Part shown: positions 17,543-25,389 of the stretch, piece by piece
Position numbering within the stretch: the stretch's first letter is position 1
Layout: each line of letters begins with the position of its first letter
Source: Methanoculleus sp.
GTDB lineage: Archaea > Halobacteriota > Methanomicrobia > Methanomicrobiales > Methanoculleaceae
DNA length: 55,552 nt
NCBI RefSeq assembly: GCF_020696975.1
Contig: NZ_JAJGBK010000023.1
Location: 1 to 55,552, forward strand
Direction: 5' to 3'
Notes under the pieces: model-generated
Database searches by the model: none
What the model was told of the DNA's origin: nothing
The model's input: the letters and a program-made list of their open reading frames with translations, nothing else
Translations under genes and position numbers: made by a program

Positions 17543-17695
17543 ATGAGCACGGGGGGAACAATGAATCGATACTGGAAGCAACGCGGACCAACCATCAGGC
17601 CTGCATGCCATCAGGGAGAGGGGCTGACAACCGGCCCCGGGATGCGCACAGCAGAGAGCGGAGAGGCAGTCTCCAGGACCAGGCATGCTCAGTAA
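17543..17695 (+). CDS. Possible 50-aa leader ORF overlapping the HdrCB-like start
   Basis: A 50-codon frame starts at the first ATG after the promoter (MSTGGTMNRYWKQRG) and ends 11 nt inside the next gene, in a different frame. A second ATG at 17561 is preceded by GGGGGGAAC. The product is basic, has no recognisable domain and one Cys. The placement suits a translationally coupled leader peptide or small protein, but coding cannot be proven and the sequence may simply be a long 5' UTR. Confidence 0.3.
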   Translation: MSTGGTMNRYWKQRGPTIRPACHQGEGLTTGPGMRTAESGEAVSRTRHAQ

Positions 17696-19130
17696 AGCCC
17701 TCCCGGGACCGGACCGGAAGATGGTCCAGGATGCCATCACACAGGGAGCCGTCCGCTGCCTGCTTGATAGAGGGGACCCGCGACTTCAGAACTACCTGCT
17801 CTGCAACGCGTGCGGCTCCTGCACTCCTTACTGTCCCGCGCAGATCAACGATCCCGGGTCGAACGGGGACAGCGGGTATCTTGCCCGGAAGGTGACCGCG
17901 GCCCTCCAGGCAGGACGGCACCCGGAGATCAACCTTGCCGACTGCGTCCAGTGCTATTCCTGCGAGACGGTCTGCCCGCGGTCCGTCAGCATCGGCGGGA
18001 TCATCAACGCTGTCTACGAGATGGAACACGTACACCCGGTCTTCCGGCGGATGCTCCTTGACCGCGGAGGGCTCCCCCCTCACGCCTTTCTCCCGCTCTA
18101 CGCGAGCAAGGGCAGACTTAGAAACTTCGTCACGAAGACCGTCCGCCACCCATACCGGGCAGACGAGCGAGCCGTCGACGAGGCCAGGAGGCTGCTGCTC
18201 CACCCGGTCGCAGCATCGGCGTTCTCCCTGCCCGGGCACCCGACACAAAAACAACCCCTCGCCCCTCCCGACCGGGTCTTTCACCTCAGGTCCTGCTGCG
18301 CCTTCAACTACCCCGGGGCGGACCTCTCGCAACGGAAGATCCTGAACGCACTGGGAGTCGAGTATGTGACCTCGCGGTCGCAGACCTGCTGCGGGGGTGC
18401 CCCGCATTACATGGGCGGCGCCGGATTCGCAGACCGGCTGCTCCTCACCACCCGGAATCTCAGCGTCATCCAGGATGTGTGCGGATCGGACGATATCGCC
18501 GTCACCGGGATCTGCCCGACCTGCAGCGACTCATACTCGACCGCGCTGGAACTCCTCGCGACGAGCGCCAACAGGACAGTGGCAAGCGAGGCTCTGGACC
18601 AGGTCGGGCGGGAGGTCTGCAGCCCGGAAGCGTTCTCGGTGGCGAACATCCTCGACCTCTACCCTCTCTACCTTGACGAGCTCCAGAAACTCATCGAGAC
18701 GCGGCTATCAGGGCTGCACGTGGGGGTGCATGTCAGCTGCCACTACCGGAAGATGAACGGCACCCCTGCCGTCCCGCCGCAACTGCAGAGCCTCGTGGCC
18801 GTCACCGGTGCGCGGGTCGTCAGGAGCAGGATGGAGCACTACTGTTGCGGCGGGGTCAAGAACCTCTTTGACCGGCACCTGAACGGTCATCCCCACGAGA
18901 TCTCGCGGCTGAACCAGCTTGTCCATCAGGACTTCACGGACCAGCACCTCGACGTGATGATCGTGGACTGCCCGGGGTGCGAACTCGTATACGACCACCT
19001 GGGAGTCCCGGTGCTTCATATCAGCGAGTTCCTCGCGCTCGCAATGGGTGTCGATCCGCGCGAAGCGGTCTACGTTCAGGGTCACCTGACGTCGCTCTCA
19101 CCGGCGCTCGGCCGTATCGGGATCCTCTAG
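17685..19130 (+). CDS. HdrC-HdrB fusion-like iron-sulfur protein (HdrD type)
   Basis: 481 aa. The N-terminal HdrC-like part carries two [4Fe-4S] motifs, CNACGSCTPYC (near residues 43-53) and CVQCYSCETVC (near 87-97). The C-terminal HdrB-like part has two full CCG domains: Cys near 203, CCGG near 235, CPTC near 277; and Cys near 352, CCGG near 387, CPGC near 428. In HdrB these Cys bind two noncubane [4Fe-4S] clusters that cleave the CoM-S-S-CoB heterodisulfide, so the protein looks catalytically competent on that or another disulfide. HdrD of Methanosarcina has the same fusion but needs membrane HdrE, which is not here. There is no transmembrane segment. It follows superoxide dismutase and precedes a histidine kinase. 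The unlinked HdrA-like protein at 870 is one candidate partner. Confidence 0.85.
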   Translation: MLSKALPGPDRKMVQDAITQGAVRCLLDRGDPRLQNYLLCNACGSCTPYCPAQINDPGSNGDSGYLARKVTAALQAGRHPEINLADCVQCYSCETVCPRSVSIGGIINAVYEMEHVHPVFRRMLLDRGGLPPHAFLPLYASKGRLRNFVTKTVRHPYRADERAVDEARRLLLHPVAASAFSLPGHPTQKQPLAPPDRVFHLRSCCAFNYPGADLSQRKILNALGVEYVTSRSQTCCGGAPHYMGGAGFADRLLLTTRNLSVIQDVCGSDDIAVTGICPTCSDSYSTALELLATSANRTVASEALDQVGREVCSPEAFSVANILDLYPLYLDELQKLIETRLSGLHVGVHVSCHYRKMNGTPAVPPQLQSLVAVTGARVVRSRMEHYCCGGVKNLFDRHLNGHPHEISRLNQLVHQDFTDQHLDVMIVDCPGCELVYDHLGVPVLHISEFLALAMGVDPREAVYVQGHLTSLSPALGRIGIL

Positions 19131-19444
19131 AGGAGAGAGTGGAAGTTGGAGGAATGGGCACGACCTGCCGCATCGTCCGGTTGAGAACCGGGTTGCTCCC
19201 CCGGTGCTCCCTTCCCCGGGAAGAAGAGAGAGGGGCCGGGCCCGGGGAGCCGCATGCGGGAGGACCGGGAGCAAAAAGCAGAGTGCGGTCTTTGAATGGA
19301 TCGCCAGAGTATTTGCACGGTCCGGGAACCTGCAGGTCATCCTGCTTCAGACGGATGGTAACCACAAATCTCTTATCAATCCAAATATGAATTTGTTCTT
19401 ATAATTATCATAGGATAATAATCTCAAGGGGGTAAGACATTCGT
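19131..19444. other. Intergenic region before the sensor kinase
   Basis: No gene is supported. The left part is GC-rich. The right end is AT-rich with TTCTTATAATTATC at about 19396-19408, a TATA box placing transcription start near 19428. AAGGGGGT at 19425-19432 is the ribosome binding site. Confidence 0.5.
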
Positions 19445-21841
19445 ATGAGCATAGTGGATTCGAGATCCACCCAAGCAGAGCAGACGTTTCAGCTCCTTGA
19501 CGAACCCGGGGTGGGTATCCTCGTGCTCGATCAGGATATGCAGATTACCTGGGTGAATGCCTATGCCATGGCCATTCTCGCGGCCGGCGAGGAGGAGATC
19601 CTGGGACTCGATGCCGGCCAGGTTCTCAACACCCACCTGGTCCCGTTCCTGCAGGGGGAAGATGGTGCCAGAAGACTCCTTGCCGCGGTGCGTGATGGGG
19701 ACGAGACACCCGGTCTCGATCTCCTGGTGCAAAACTCCCGGGGAGAAGAGCAACGCTACGTCTACTCCAGCCAGAAGATGGAAGATGAACCGTTTTCAGG
19801 GATGTGGGTCCTCAGGATACGGAACGTCGCCGGCAGGAAGACGGGGGGCAGAGTATCACCGCTTCCCCGGATTCGTGAAGAGAGGGAGCGAGTGCGGGGG
19901 ATCCGGACCCTGCACAAAATTTCCCGGCTGATTGATGCCGACCGGACCTCGCCGGGAGATCTCTTCCTCGACGTCGCCCGGGCCCTTCCGTCCGGATTTA
20001 GCCGCCCCGAACAGATGGGCGTCCGTATCGTGCACGACGATGCGGTCTACACGCATCGATACCAGGAGACACCCTGGAAGATTGCAGCAGATATCCGGGT
20101 GGACCGGCAGAGAGTTGGGAGTGTGGAGGTCGCCTGCCTGCTGGATTCCCCGCCGAGGTCGGGGAACGTCTTCTCCGTCGATGAGCAGTACCTCCTTCAG
20201 GTTACGGCTGATATGCTCGGCCGGGCGATCCGGAGAAGGAGCGAGGAGGACGAGGTCAGAGAAAACCAGGAACGCTACCGTTCATTCGTTCAGGACTTCC
20301 GGGGCATCGCCTACCGGGGGACGGTAGACCTCGAACCCATCTTCTTCCACGGTGCAGTGGAGGCGATCACTGGGTACACCGCGGACGAGCTCCTTGCCGG
20401 AACGATAACCTGGGATGCGATCGTCCACCCGGACGACCGTCCCCGCCTCCAGGAGAGCGTCGGACGGTTGCAGGCAATCCCGGGCTTCTCGACCGACCGG
20501 GCATACCGGATCGTGCGAAAGGACGGCACGATCCGATGGATCCGGGACTTTGTCCAGAACATCTGCGGCGAGGACGGCACACCCGCTCTCATCCAGGGGA
20601 CCATCCACGACATCACCGAACGAAAACAGATGAACGAAGGGCTGCTCTCCTCAAACAGGCAACTCCAGATCCTCAACCGGATCATGGGAGTATCCGCGTC
20701 GTCCCTCTCACTCGACGAACTGCTTGAGACATCGCTCTCAACGGCACTGGACGCGCTCGGTTTCGATCTGGGGCTGACCTACCTCTTAAACCCCGAACGG
20801 ACACTGGCACTCACCCGTTACCACCACGCGGTCCCGAAGAAGTATCTCACCCGCAACAGGACGATAAAGGTCCATCACTGGCCCTGGAACTTTGTCTTTG
20901 TTGCCGGACAGCCGCGTTACCTTGAACTGAACAGTAAGCCGGGCACAGTCGAAGAGGAGATCCTGGCGTCGCTCGGGGTCTCCACCCTTGCCTGCATCCC
21001 GATCCTTGCGGAGTCGGTCGTGGTCGGGGCGCTCTTCCTCGGGAGCAGGAAGATGGAGGGGCTCTGTGACGAGGAGCGTCACCTGCTTGAAGCGATCGGG
21101 AAGGAGATCGGCTCAGGTGTCCTGCGAAGCATGCTCCACAAACGGCTGGAGGAGGCGCATCGCGAGACGAACCTCTACCTGGACATCATGACCCACGACA
21201 TCAAGAACGCGGAGAACGTCGCGAGCCTCTACTGCGACCTTCTGCTTGAGGGGCTGGAAGGAGACGCCGCGGAGTATGCAAAAAAGATCCGGGGGAGCGT
21301 CAGGAAGAGCACCGGCATTCTCCAGAACGTCTCGACGATCCGCCGCATCCACCAGGAGCCGGCCGACCTTGCACCGGTTCATCTCAGCCACGTGATCAGG
21401 GCCGGACTCGGCCGAATTCCGGAAGCGGGCGTCTCTTACGAGGATACTTCGGCGGAGGTCTGGGCGGACGACCTGCTCCCTGAGATCTTCTTAAACCTTG
21501 TCGGCAACGCCGTAAAGTTTGGCGGACCGGAGGTTCATGTCACGATCAGGGTGGAGGACTCTCCCGAAGAGGACCATACCGTGATGGTGAGCGTGGAGGA
21601 TACCGGGCCCGGGATTCCTGACGAGATGAAGGAGGGGCTCTTTGACCGGTTCCGGCAGAACGGGAGCCAGGGTTACGGGGAAGGGCTCGGCCTCTTCATC
21701 GTCGGGATGCTCGTTAAGCGCTACGGGGGCAGGATCTGGGTCGAGGACCGTGTAGAAGGCCGGCCGGACCTCGGGACGTCGTTCCGGTTCACGCTCCGCG
21801 AAGTTGTCCACACCGGGCCCGACGACGAGGATATGGAGTGA
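19445..21841 (+). CDS. Soluble PAS/GAF sensor histidine kinase
   Basis: 798 aa with no membrane segment. The order is a PAS domain (about 12-130), a GAF-like region (about 155-270), a second PAS with PAC (about 280-398, ending in HDITERKQ), a GAF domain (about 410-565), a dimerisation helix with H-box DIMTHDIKN (phospho-acceptor His584), and an HATPase with N-box NLVGNAVKF (near 685), DTGPGIP (near 718) and GYGEGLGLFIV (near 742). It senses a cytoplasmic signal and autophosphorylates. Such multi-sensor kinases are abundant in Methanomicrobiales, and the signal cannot be deduced. No response regulator lies next to it, so it is an orphan whose partner is elsewhere. The start has AAGGGGGT about 12 nt upstream. 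Confidence 0.92.
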   Translation: MSIVDSRSTQAEQTFQLLDEPGVGILVLDQDMQITWVNAYAMAILAAGEEEILGLDAGQVLNTHLVPFLQGEDGARRLLAAVRDGDETPGLDLLVQNSRGEEQRYVYSSQKMEDEPFSGMWVLRIRNVAGRKTGGRVSPLPRIREERERVRGIRTLHKISRLIDADRTSPGDLFLDVARALPSGFSRPEQMGVRIVHDDAVYTHRYQETPWKIAADIRVDRQRVGSVEVACLLDSPPRSGNVFSVDEQYLLQVTADMLGRAIRRRSEEDEVRENQERYRSFVQDFRGIAYRGTVDLEPIFFHGAVEAITGYTADELLAGTITWDAIVHPDDRPRLQESVGRLQAIPGFSTDRAYRIVRKDGTIRWIRDFVQNICGEDGTPALIQGTIHDITERKQMNEGLLSSNRQLQILNRIMGVSASSLSLDELLETSLSTALDALGFDLGLTYLLNPERTLALTRYHHAVPKKYLTRNRTIKVHHWPWNFVFVAGQPRYLELNSKPGTVEEEILASLGVSTLACIPILAESVVVGALFLGSRKMEGLCDEERHLLEAIGKEIGSGVLRSMLHKRLEEAHRETNLYLDIMTHDIKNAENVASLYCDLLLEGLEGDAAEYAKKIRGSVRKSTGILQNVSTIRRIHQEPADLAPVHLSHVIRAGLGRIPEAGVSYEDTSAEVWADDLLPEIFLNLVGNAVKFGGPEVHVTIRVEDSPEEDHTVMVSVEDTGPGIPDEMKEGLFDRFRQNGSQGYGEGLGLFIVGMLVKRYGGRIWVEDRVEGRPDLGTSFRFTLREVVHTGPDDEDME

Positions 21842-21860
21842 AGGGGCTCATGTGGCCCCT

Positions 21861-23279
21861 TCACGCCGCTGCAGCCTGCCGGACTATCAGCCCTGCCGAG
21901 TACCGGCGTGCCCAGGCGTATCCGAGGATTGCGCCGATGGCGTTTCCTGCAGCGACTCCCCACCAGACGCCCGCGAGGCCGAACCCGAGTTCGATCGCAA
22001 AGACCCAGGCAAGCAGGGTCGAGAGAACGACGTTCTGCATGACGGTGATCGTGAGCGAGCGGGCCCCGAGTCCCGTCCCCTGGAAGAACGATGCGGAGAA
22101 GAGGCCGAACCCGACCATCGGATAGACGAGGCTCATGACCCGGAGGAAGACCGTCAACTCCGGGATGATGGCGGCGGTATCGCCCGGTGCCGCAAAGAGT
22201 GCGGCAATCTGGGGGGCAAAGGCAAACATGGCCGCGGCAAGCCCGATACCGATCCCGGTCCCGAGCCTGACGGCGTAGAGGAGGGTGGACTCCATCCGGG
22301 CATACGCCCGCGCCCCGTAGGCGGCGCCGGTGATCGCGACCACCGCCGTCGCGATGGCGAGGATCGGGGTTAAGCCGATGCTCACGAGCCGCCACCCGGT
22401 CGAGTAGACGGCAACGCCGTCGGTGCTCGATATCAGGACGATGATCCCGTTCAGGACCAGGGCCATCAGGGCGAGCGAGAACTGCTCGGCGGCAGCCGGC
22501 AGGCCGACCTGCAGGATCTCCCGCGCGATGGCGGTGTCGGGGACAAACTCACGGAGGTGAAGAGAGACATAGGTGTCCCTCTTCACAAAGAGCCAGTAGA
22601 CCATCGGAATAGCGGATATAACCTCCGCAAAGATGGTTGCCCAGGCTGCTCCGGCGATTCCCATATGGAGCGTGTAGATCAGGATCGGGTCGAGGATGAC
22701 GTTTGCTACCGCTCCCAGCGCCATTGCATACATCGTCCGCTTTGCGTCGCCCTCTCCGTGCATGAGCGCGTAGGCTACCTCGCCGAAGAGGAGGGCGAAC
22801 GTCCCGAGAAAGAGGACCCTTGCGTACCCGGTGGCGAGGCCGACGGCGTCGCCCGCCCCCATGAGGACGAAGATATCGTCGGCAAAGAGGGAGAGCGGGA
22901 TGGTGACGGCGACGGCAAGGACGGTCATCAGGAGGATGGTGTGCATCGCAACACTGCTTGCCCCGTCCCGGTCGCGGGCACCGATCATCCTGGCAAGCGC
23001 CGCTTCCCCCCCGGTGCCGAGGCCGCTCGCTAACCCGATCGTGATAATGAAGAGCGGGAATGAGAACCCGACGGCGGCAAGAGCGTCTGCACCGAGGCCC
23101 GCGACCCAGAACGCGTCGACGGCGTTGTAGAGGGTCATGAGGGTCATCGCGATCATCATCGGCAGGGAGAGCCGGAGGATCGCGGTCTTCGGATCGGCGA
23201 AGAGTATCTTTGTTCCTTCTGTATCGTTCTGATTACTACTTGAGGGTGTATCGTCTTCTTCTGAATCGCTGGTTGGCAT
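21861..23279 (-). CDS. MATE-family multidrug/Na+ antiporter
   Basis: 472 aa with about 12 membrane helices in two halves. A polar, acidic N-terminus (residues 1-30, rich in Asp, Glu, Ser) leads into RLSLPMMIAMTLMTLYNAVDAFWVAGLG, typical of the archaeal DinF-like MATE branch. It exports cationic compounds using Na+ or H+ gradients; the substrate is unknown. It converges with the histidine kinase gene, 19 nt between stops. A TATA-like element (about 23485-23500, minus) is the best promoter candidate, giving a leader of about 200 nt, so the promoter is uncertain. Confidence 0.88.
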   Translation of the reverse strand: MPTSDSEEDDTPSSSNQNDTEGTKILFADPKTAILRLSLPMMIAMTLMTLYNAVDAFWVAGLGADALAAVGFSFPLFIITIGLASGLGTGGEAALARMIGARDRDGASSVAMHTILLMTVLAVAVTIPLSLFADDIFVLMGAGDAVGLATGYARVLFLGTFALLFGEVAYALMHGEGDAKRTMYAMALGAVANVILDPILIYTLHMGIAGAAWATIFAEVISAIPMVYWLFVKRDTYVSLHLREFVPDTAIAREILQVGLPAAAEQFSLALMALVLNGIIVLISSTDGVAVYSTGWRLVSIGLTPILAIATAVVAITGAAYGARAYARMESTLLYAVRLGTGIGIGLAAAMFAFAPQIAALFAAPGDTAAIIPELTVFLRVMSLVYPMVGFGLFSASFFQGTGLGARSLTITVMQNVVLSTLLAWVFAIELGFGLAGVWWGVAAGNAIGAILGYAWARRYSAGLIVRQAAAA

Positions 23280-23667
23280 ACATATCGCCTGCTGGCGTGC
23301 CCGCGCCGCAGCTTCCCGAGGGAATCGGGGTGCGTATCAATGGCGGGCGGGACGTCGTGCCTTTCCCTGGATGCTGATTGTCGAATACGTCCGCGACATG
23401 CACCTGTACTGAAAACGGCCATCTAAAGGCAGTTTGAGTTATCGCATTTCCGGACGCCATAAGACAATACAAGACAGATATGAGCGTGGATTGGTAGATA
23501 TACTTTCCTCCTGCCATGCCAATCCAGGGCAGACCGGAGGTCTTCTTAACGACTCCCGTCCCTTCGATCTTCGTGCGGCGACGGTCCGCAGGGCCAAAGC
23601 ACGAACAGCCCTGCCTTAAGACTCCTCCAAAAAAAGCAGAAGGTTCCGGCAAACCCGGAATGCGAGG
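23280..23667. other. Intergenic region with a terminator
   Basis: No gene is supported. It holds the terminator of the ATP-cone gene (23629-23660, minus) and an AT-rich stretch near 23485-23500 that may be the MATE promoter. Confidence 0.5.
23629..23660 (-). terminator. Hairpin plus T7 terminator after the ATP-cone gene
   Basis: Read on the minus strand, TTCCGG-GTTTG-CCGGAA forms a perfect 6-bp stem followed after 8 nt by seven T residues. It lies 8 nt after the ATP-cone stop and is the clearest hairpin terminator in the window. Confidence 0.75.
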
Positions 23668-23976
23668 TTAGCGGGCGGGCGGCCCTGCGACGGCTGTTGC
23701 CCCCCGTTTCTTCACAGCTCGATCGTACGTGAGCCAGTTCTCCTCCCATTCCGGGTTTCGGTCGCGGAGCTGCTCAAGCACCCGGCGCCGGATCTCGCTC
23801 GAGGGCATCCCATCGTAGGCGACCCGCTCTACGGCCTCCCCGATCGCCCTGGCCTCCTCCGGCGGCGCGCCTGATTTGAGTGCGCTCACAACCACTTTCT
23901 CCCGTACGAACGGCTCTCTCCTGCCGTCAACCTTGACGATATCGACCAGTCCAATCACCTCCGGGTGCTGTGGCAT
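23668..23976 (-). CDS. Stand-alone ATP-cone domain protein
   Basis: 102 aa. The whole protein is one ATP-cone: VDIVKVDGRREPFVREKVVV at the N-terminus, then helices with YDGMPSSEIRRRVLEQL and a C-terminal tyrosine-containing YDRAVKK. ATP-cones bind ATP/dATP and normally regulate ribonucleotide reductase or, in NrdR, its transcription. Here there is no zinc ribbon, no reductase and no DNA-binding domain. It lies 33 nt downstream of the geranylgeranyl reductase on the same strand and is probably cotranscribed. The function is unknown; it may act as a nucleotide sensor in trans. Confidence 0.8.
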   Translation of the reverse strand: MPQHPEVIGLVDIVKVDGRREPFVREKVVVSALKSGAPPEEARAIGEAVERVAYDGMPSSEIRRRVLEQLRDRNPEWEENWLTYDRAVKKRGATAVAGPPAR

Positions 23977-24009
23977 CGGGCTCGCCCGGAGATAATAAGG
24001 GTTCCGGTC

Positions 24010-25095
24010 CTACCTGGTTATCCCGAGACCGCCGAAGACGATCATGTCCCGGATGCCGCGGCCGCCGAGCAGGTGCATCGCCCGTTCGATCAGGAAGTCT
24101 GATCTGAGAACCCGGTCGGCCATCCTCTTTGTTCTCGCGGCGGTGAGGAGTTCCCCGCCCACCATCGAGCGCCAATTCCGCTCGTAGGCGTCGAGGGGTT
24201 CGCCGTCGAGCAGGTGGCGTGCCACGGCAAGCCCGGCGAGCCTCCCGCAGATCATCGCGGTCGCTATCCCCCCGCCGTTGGAGGCGACGACATGGCCCGC
24301 GGCGTCGCCGACGGCGATGACGTTCTCGCGGACGGTCTTCGGAATCGGTCCGGAGACGGGGACGAACCCGGCCTGGACATCCCGGGCGGCAAAGCCGTTT
24401 CGCGCAAGGAACGCCCGGAGAAGGACGGGAACCGGTGCTGCCGGCCTCTGCACCCCGAGCCCGACGTTCGCGCATCCCCGCTTCGGGAAGACCCATGCGT
24501 ATCCACCCGGGGCAACGCTGCTCCCGAAGATGAGCCGCAGACGGTCGCCGAACTCCCCGTCGACCCGGCAGGTGATAGCGGGGGCGAGCACGGCGTTCCG
24601 CTCCATCCCGGCGGAGCGGGCGGTCGGGGAGAGCGGGCCGTCTGCGGCGACAACAACACGGGCCTCGACCTCACCCCGATTGGTACTGACCCGGCGGCCT
24701 TCACGGCCGAGGAACTTAGTATCCAGCGAGAGGACGGTCCCCGCACGGACGGCCGCGTCCGCCAGGTGCCGGTCGAACGCGTCCCGGTTGACGGTGCAGC
24801 CGGGAAGATCGAACTCGTACTCCCGGCCCTTCGGGGAGACGGCGACGGCACCCCGGATTCTCCTCTGAACGAGTTCCGGGCCGATGGGAAGGAGCTCGTC
24901 GAGTCCCCGGGCGCCGGGGAGCGCTTCTGCGAGGATCTCGGGGGATGCGTTGAACTCCCCGCAGCAGACAGGAAGGCCGATCTCCTTTCTTTTATCAATC
25001 ATGAGGACGTCGAGCCCCGCCTCCGCCGCGTAGCGTGCGGTGGTGCTGCCGGCGGGGCCTGCACCGACGACGATCACGTCACATCGAGAGAGCAT
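24010..25095 (-). CDS. Geranylgeranyl reductase family flavoprotein
   Basis: 361 aa. N-terminal FAD motif CDVIVVGAGPAGSTTARYAAE (residues 5-25), the family segment PVCCGEF (near 43), ADGPLSPTARSAG (near 150) and the second flavin motif VGDAAGHVVASNGGGI (near 270). It reduces the isoprenoid double bonds of archaeal ether lipids or of polyprenyl substrates. Archaea often have several paralogues, so the substrate (digeranylgeranylglycerophospholipid, or another prenyl chain) is not certain. The start is supported by a TATA box 26 nt upstream of a near-leaderless transcript start. The ATP-cone gene follows on the same strand. Confidence 0.88.
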   Translation of the reverse strand: MLSRCDVIVVGAGPAGSTTARYAAEAGLDVLMIDKRKEIGLPVCCGEFNASPEILAEALPGARGLDELLPIGPELVQRRIRGAVAVSPKGREYEFDLPGCTVNRDAFDRHLADAAVRAGTVLSLDTKFLGREGRRVSTNRGEVEARVVVAADGPLSPTARSAGMERNAVLAPAITCRVDGEFGDRLRLIFGSSVAPGGYAWVFPKRGCANVGLGVQRPAAPVPVLLRAFLARNGFAARDVQAGFVPVSGPIPKTVRENVIAVGDAAGHVVASNGGGIATAMICGRLAGLAVARHLLDGEPLDAYERNWRSMVGGELLTAARTKRMADRVLRSDFLIERAMHLLGGRGIRDMIVFGGLGITR

Positions 25096-25120
25096 CAGCG
25101 GCCTGATGGGGGGAACAGAG

Positions 25121-25128
25121 TATAAAAG
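25121..25128 (-). promoter_or_regulatory. TATA box of the geranylgeranyl reductase gene
   Basis: CTTTTATACT on the minus strand lies about 27-33 nt before the ATG at 25095, so the mRNA should be nearly leaderless. It separates this gene from the upstream DUF3006 operon. Confidence 0.65.
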
Positions 25129-25143
25129 AGTGGGTGACGGGGG

Positions 25144-25389
25144 TTACTCCCCACCCCGCGCCCGCAACCGCTCGATCCTCTCGGCCACACGCCGCCGTGC
25201 CGCCTCGGTCGCCGCAACATCCCGGCGAATCGCGACCTCCAGGATATCGCCCTCCCGGGCATCGGGGGGGAGGAGGGAACGGGGAAGCGTGAAACGGACC
25301 GACTCGTCCTCGCGAAGGAGGAGGACGGCGAGCCCCTCCTCAATCCGGTCGAGGCTCGCCTGGAAGGCCGACTCGTCCTGCACGATCAC
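25144..25389 (-). CDS. DUF3006 domain protein
   Basis: 81 aa. The pattern IVQDESAFQASLDRIEEGLAVLLL...FTLPRSLLPPDAREGDILEV is typical of DUF3006, a small beta-strand domain of unknown function that in bacteria is often encoded beside ComEC-like metallo-beta-lactamase proteins. It overlaps the upstream MBL gene by 4 nt, so the pair is translationally coupled. There is no signal peptide or membrane helix, so it stays in the cytoplasm while its partner is exported. A highly charged C-terminal helix follows the domain. Confidence 0.8.
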   Translation of the reverse strand: MIVQDESAFQASLDRIEEGLAVLLLREDESVRFTLPRSLLPPDAREGDILEVAIRRDVAATEAARRRVAERIERLRARGGE

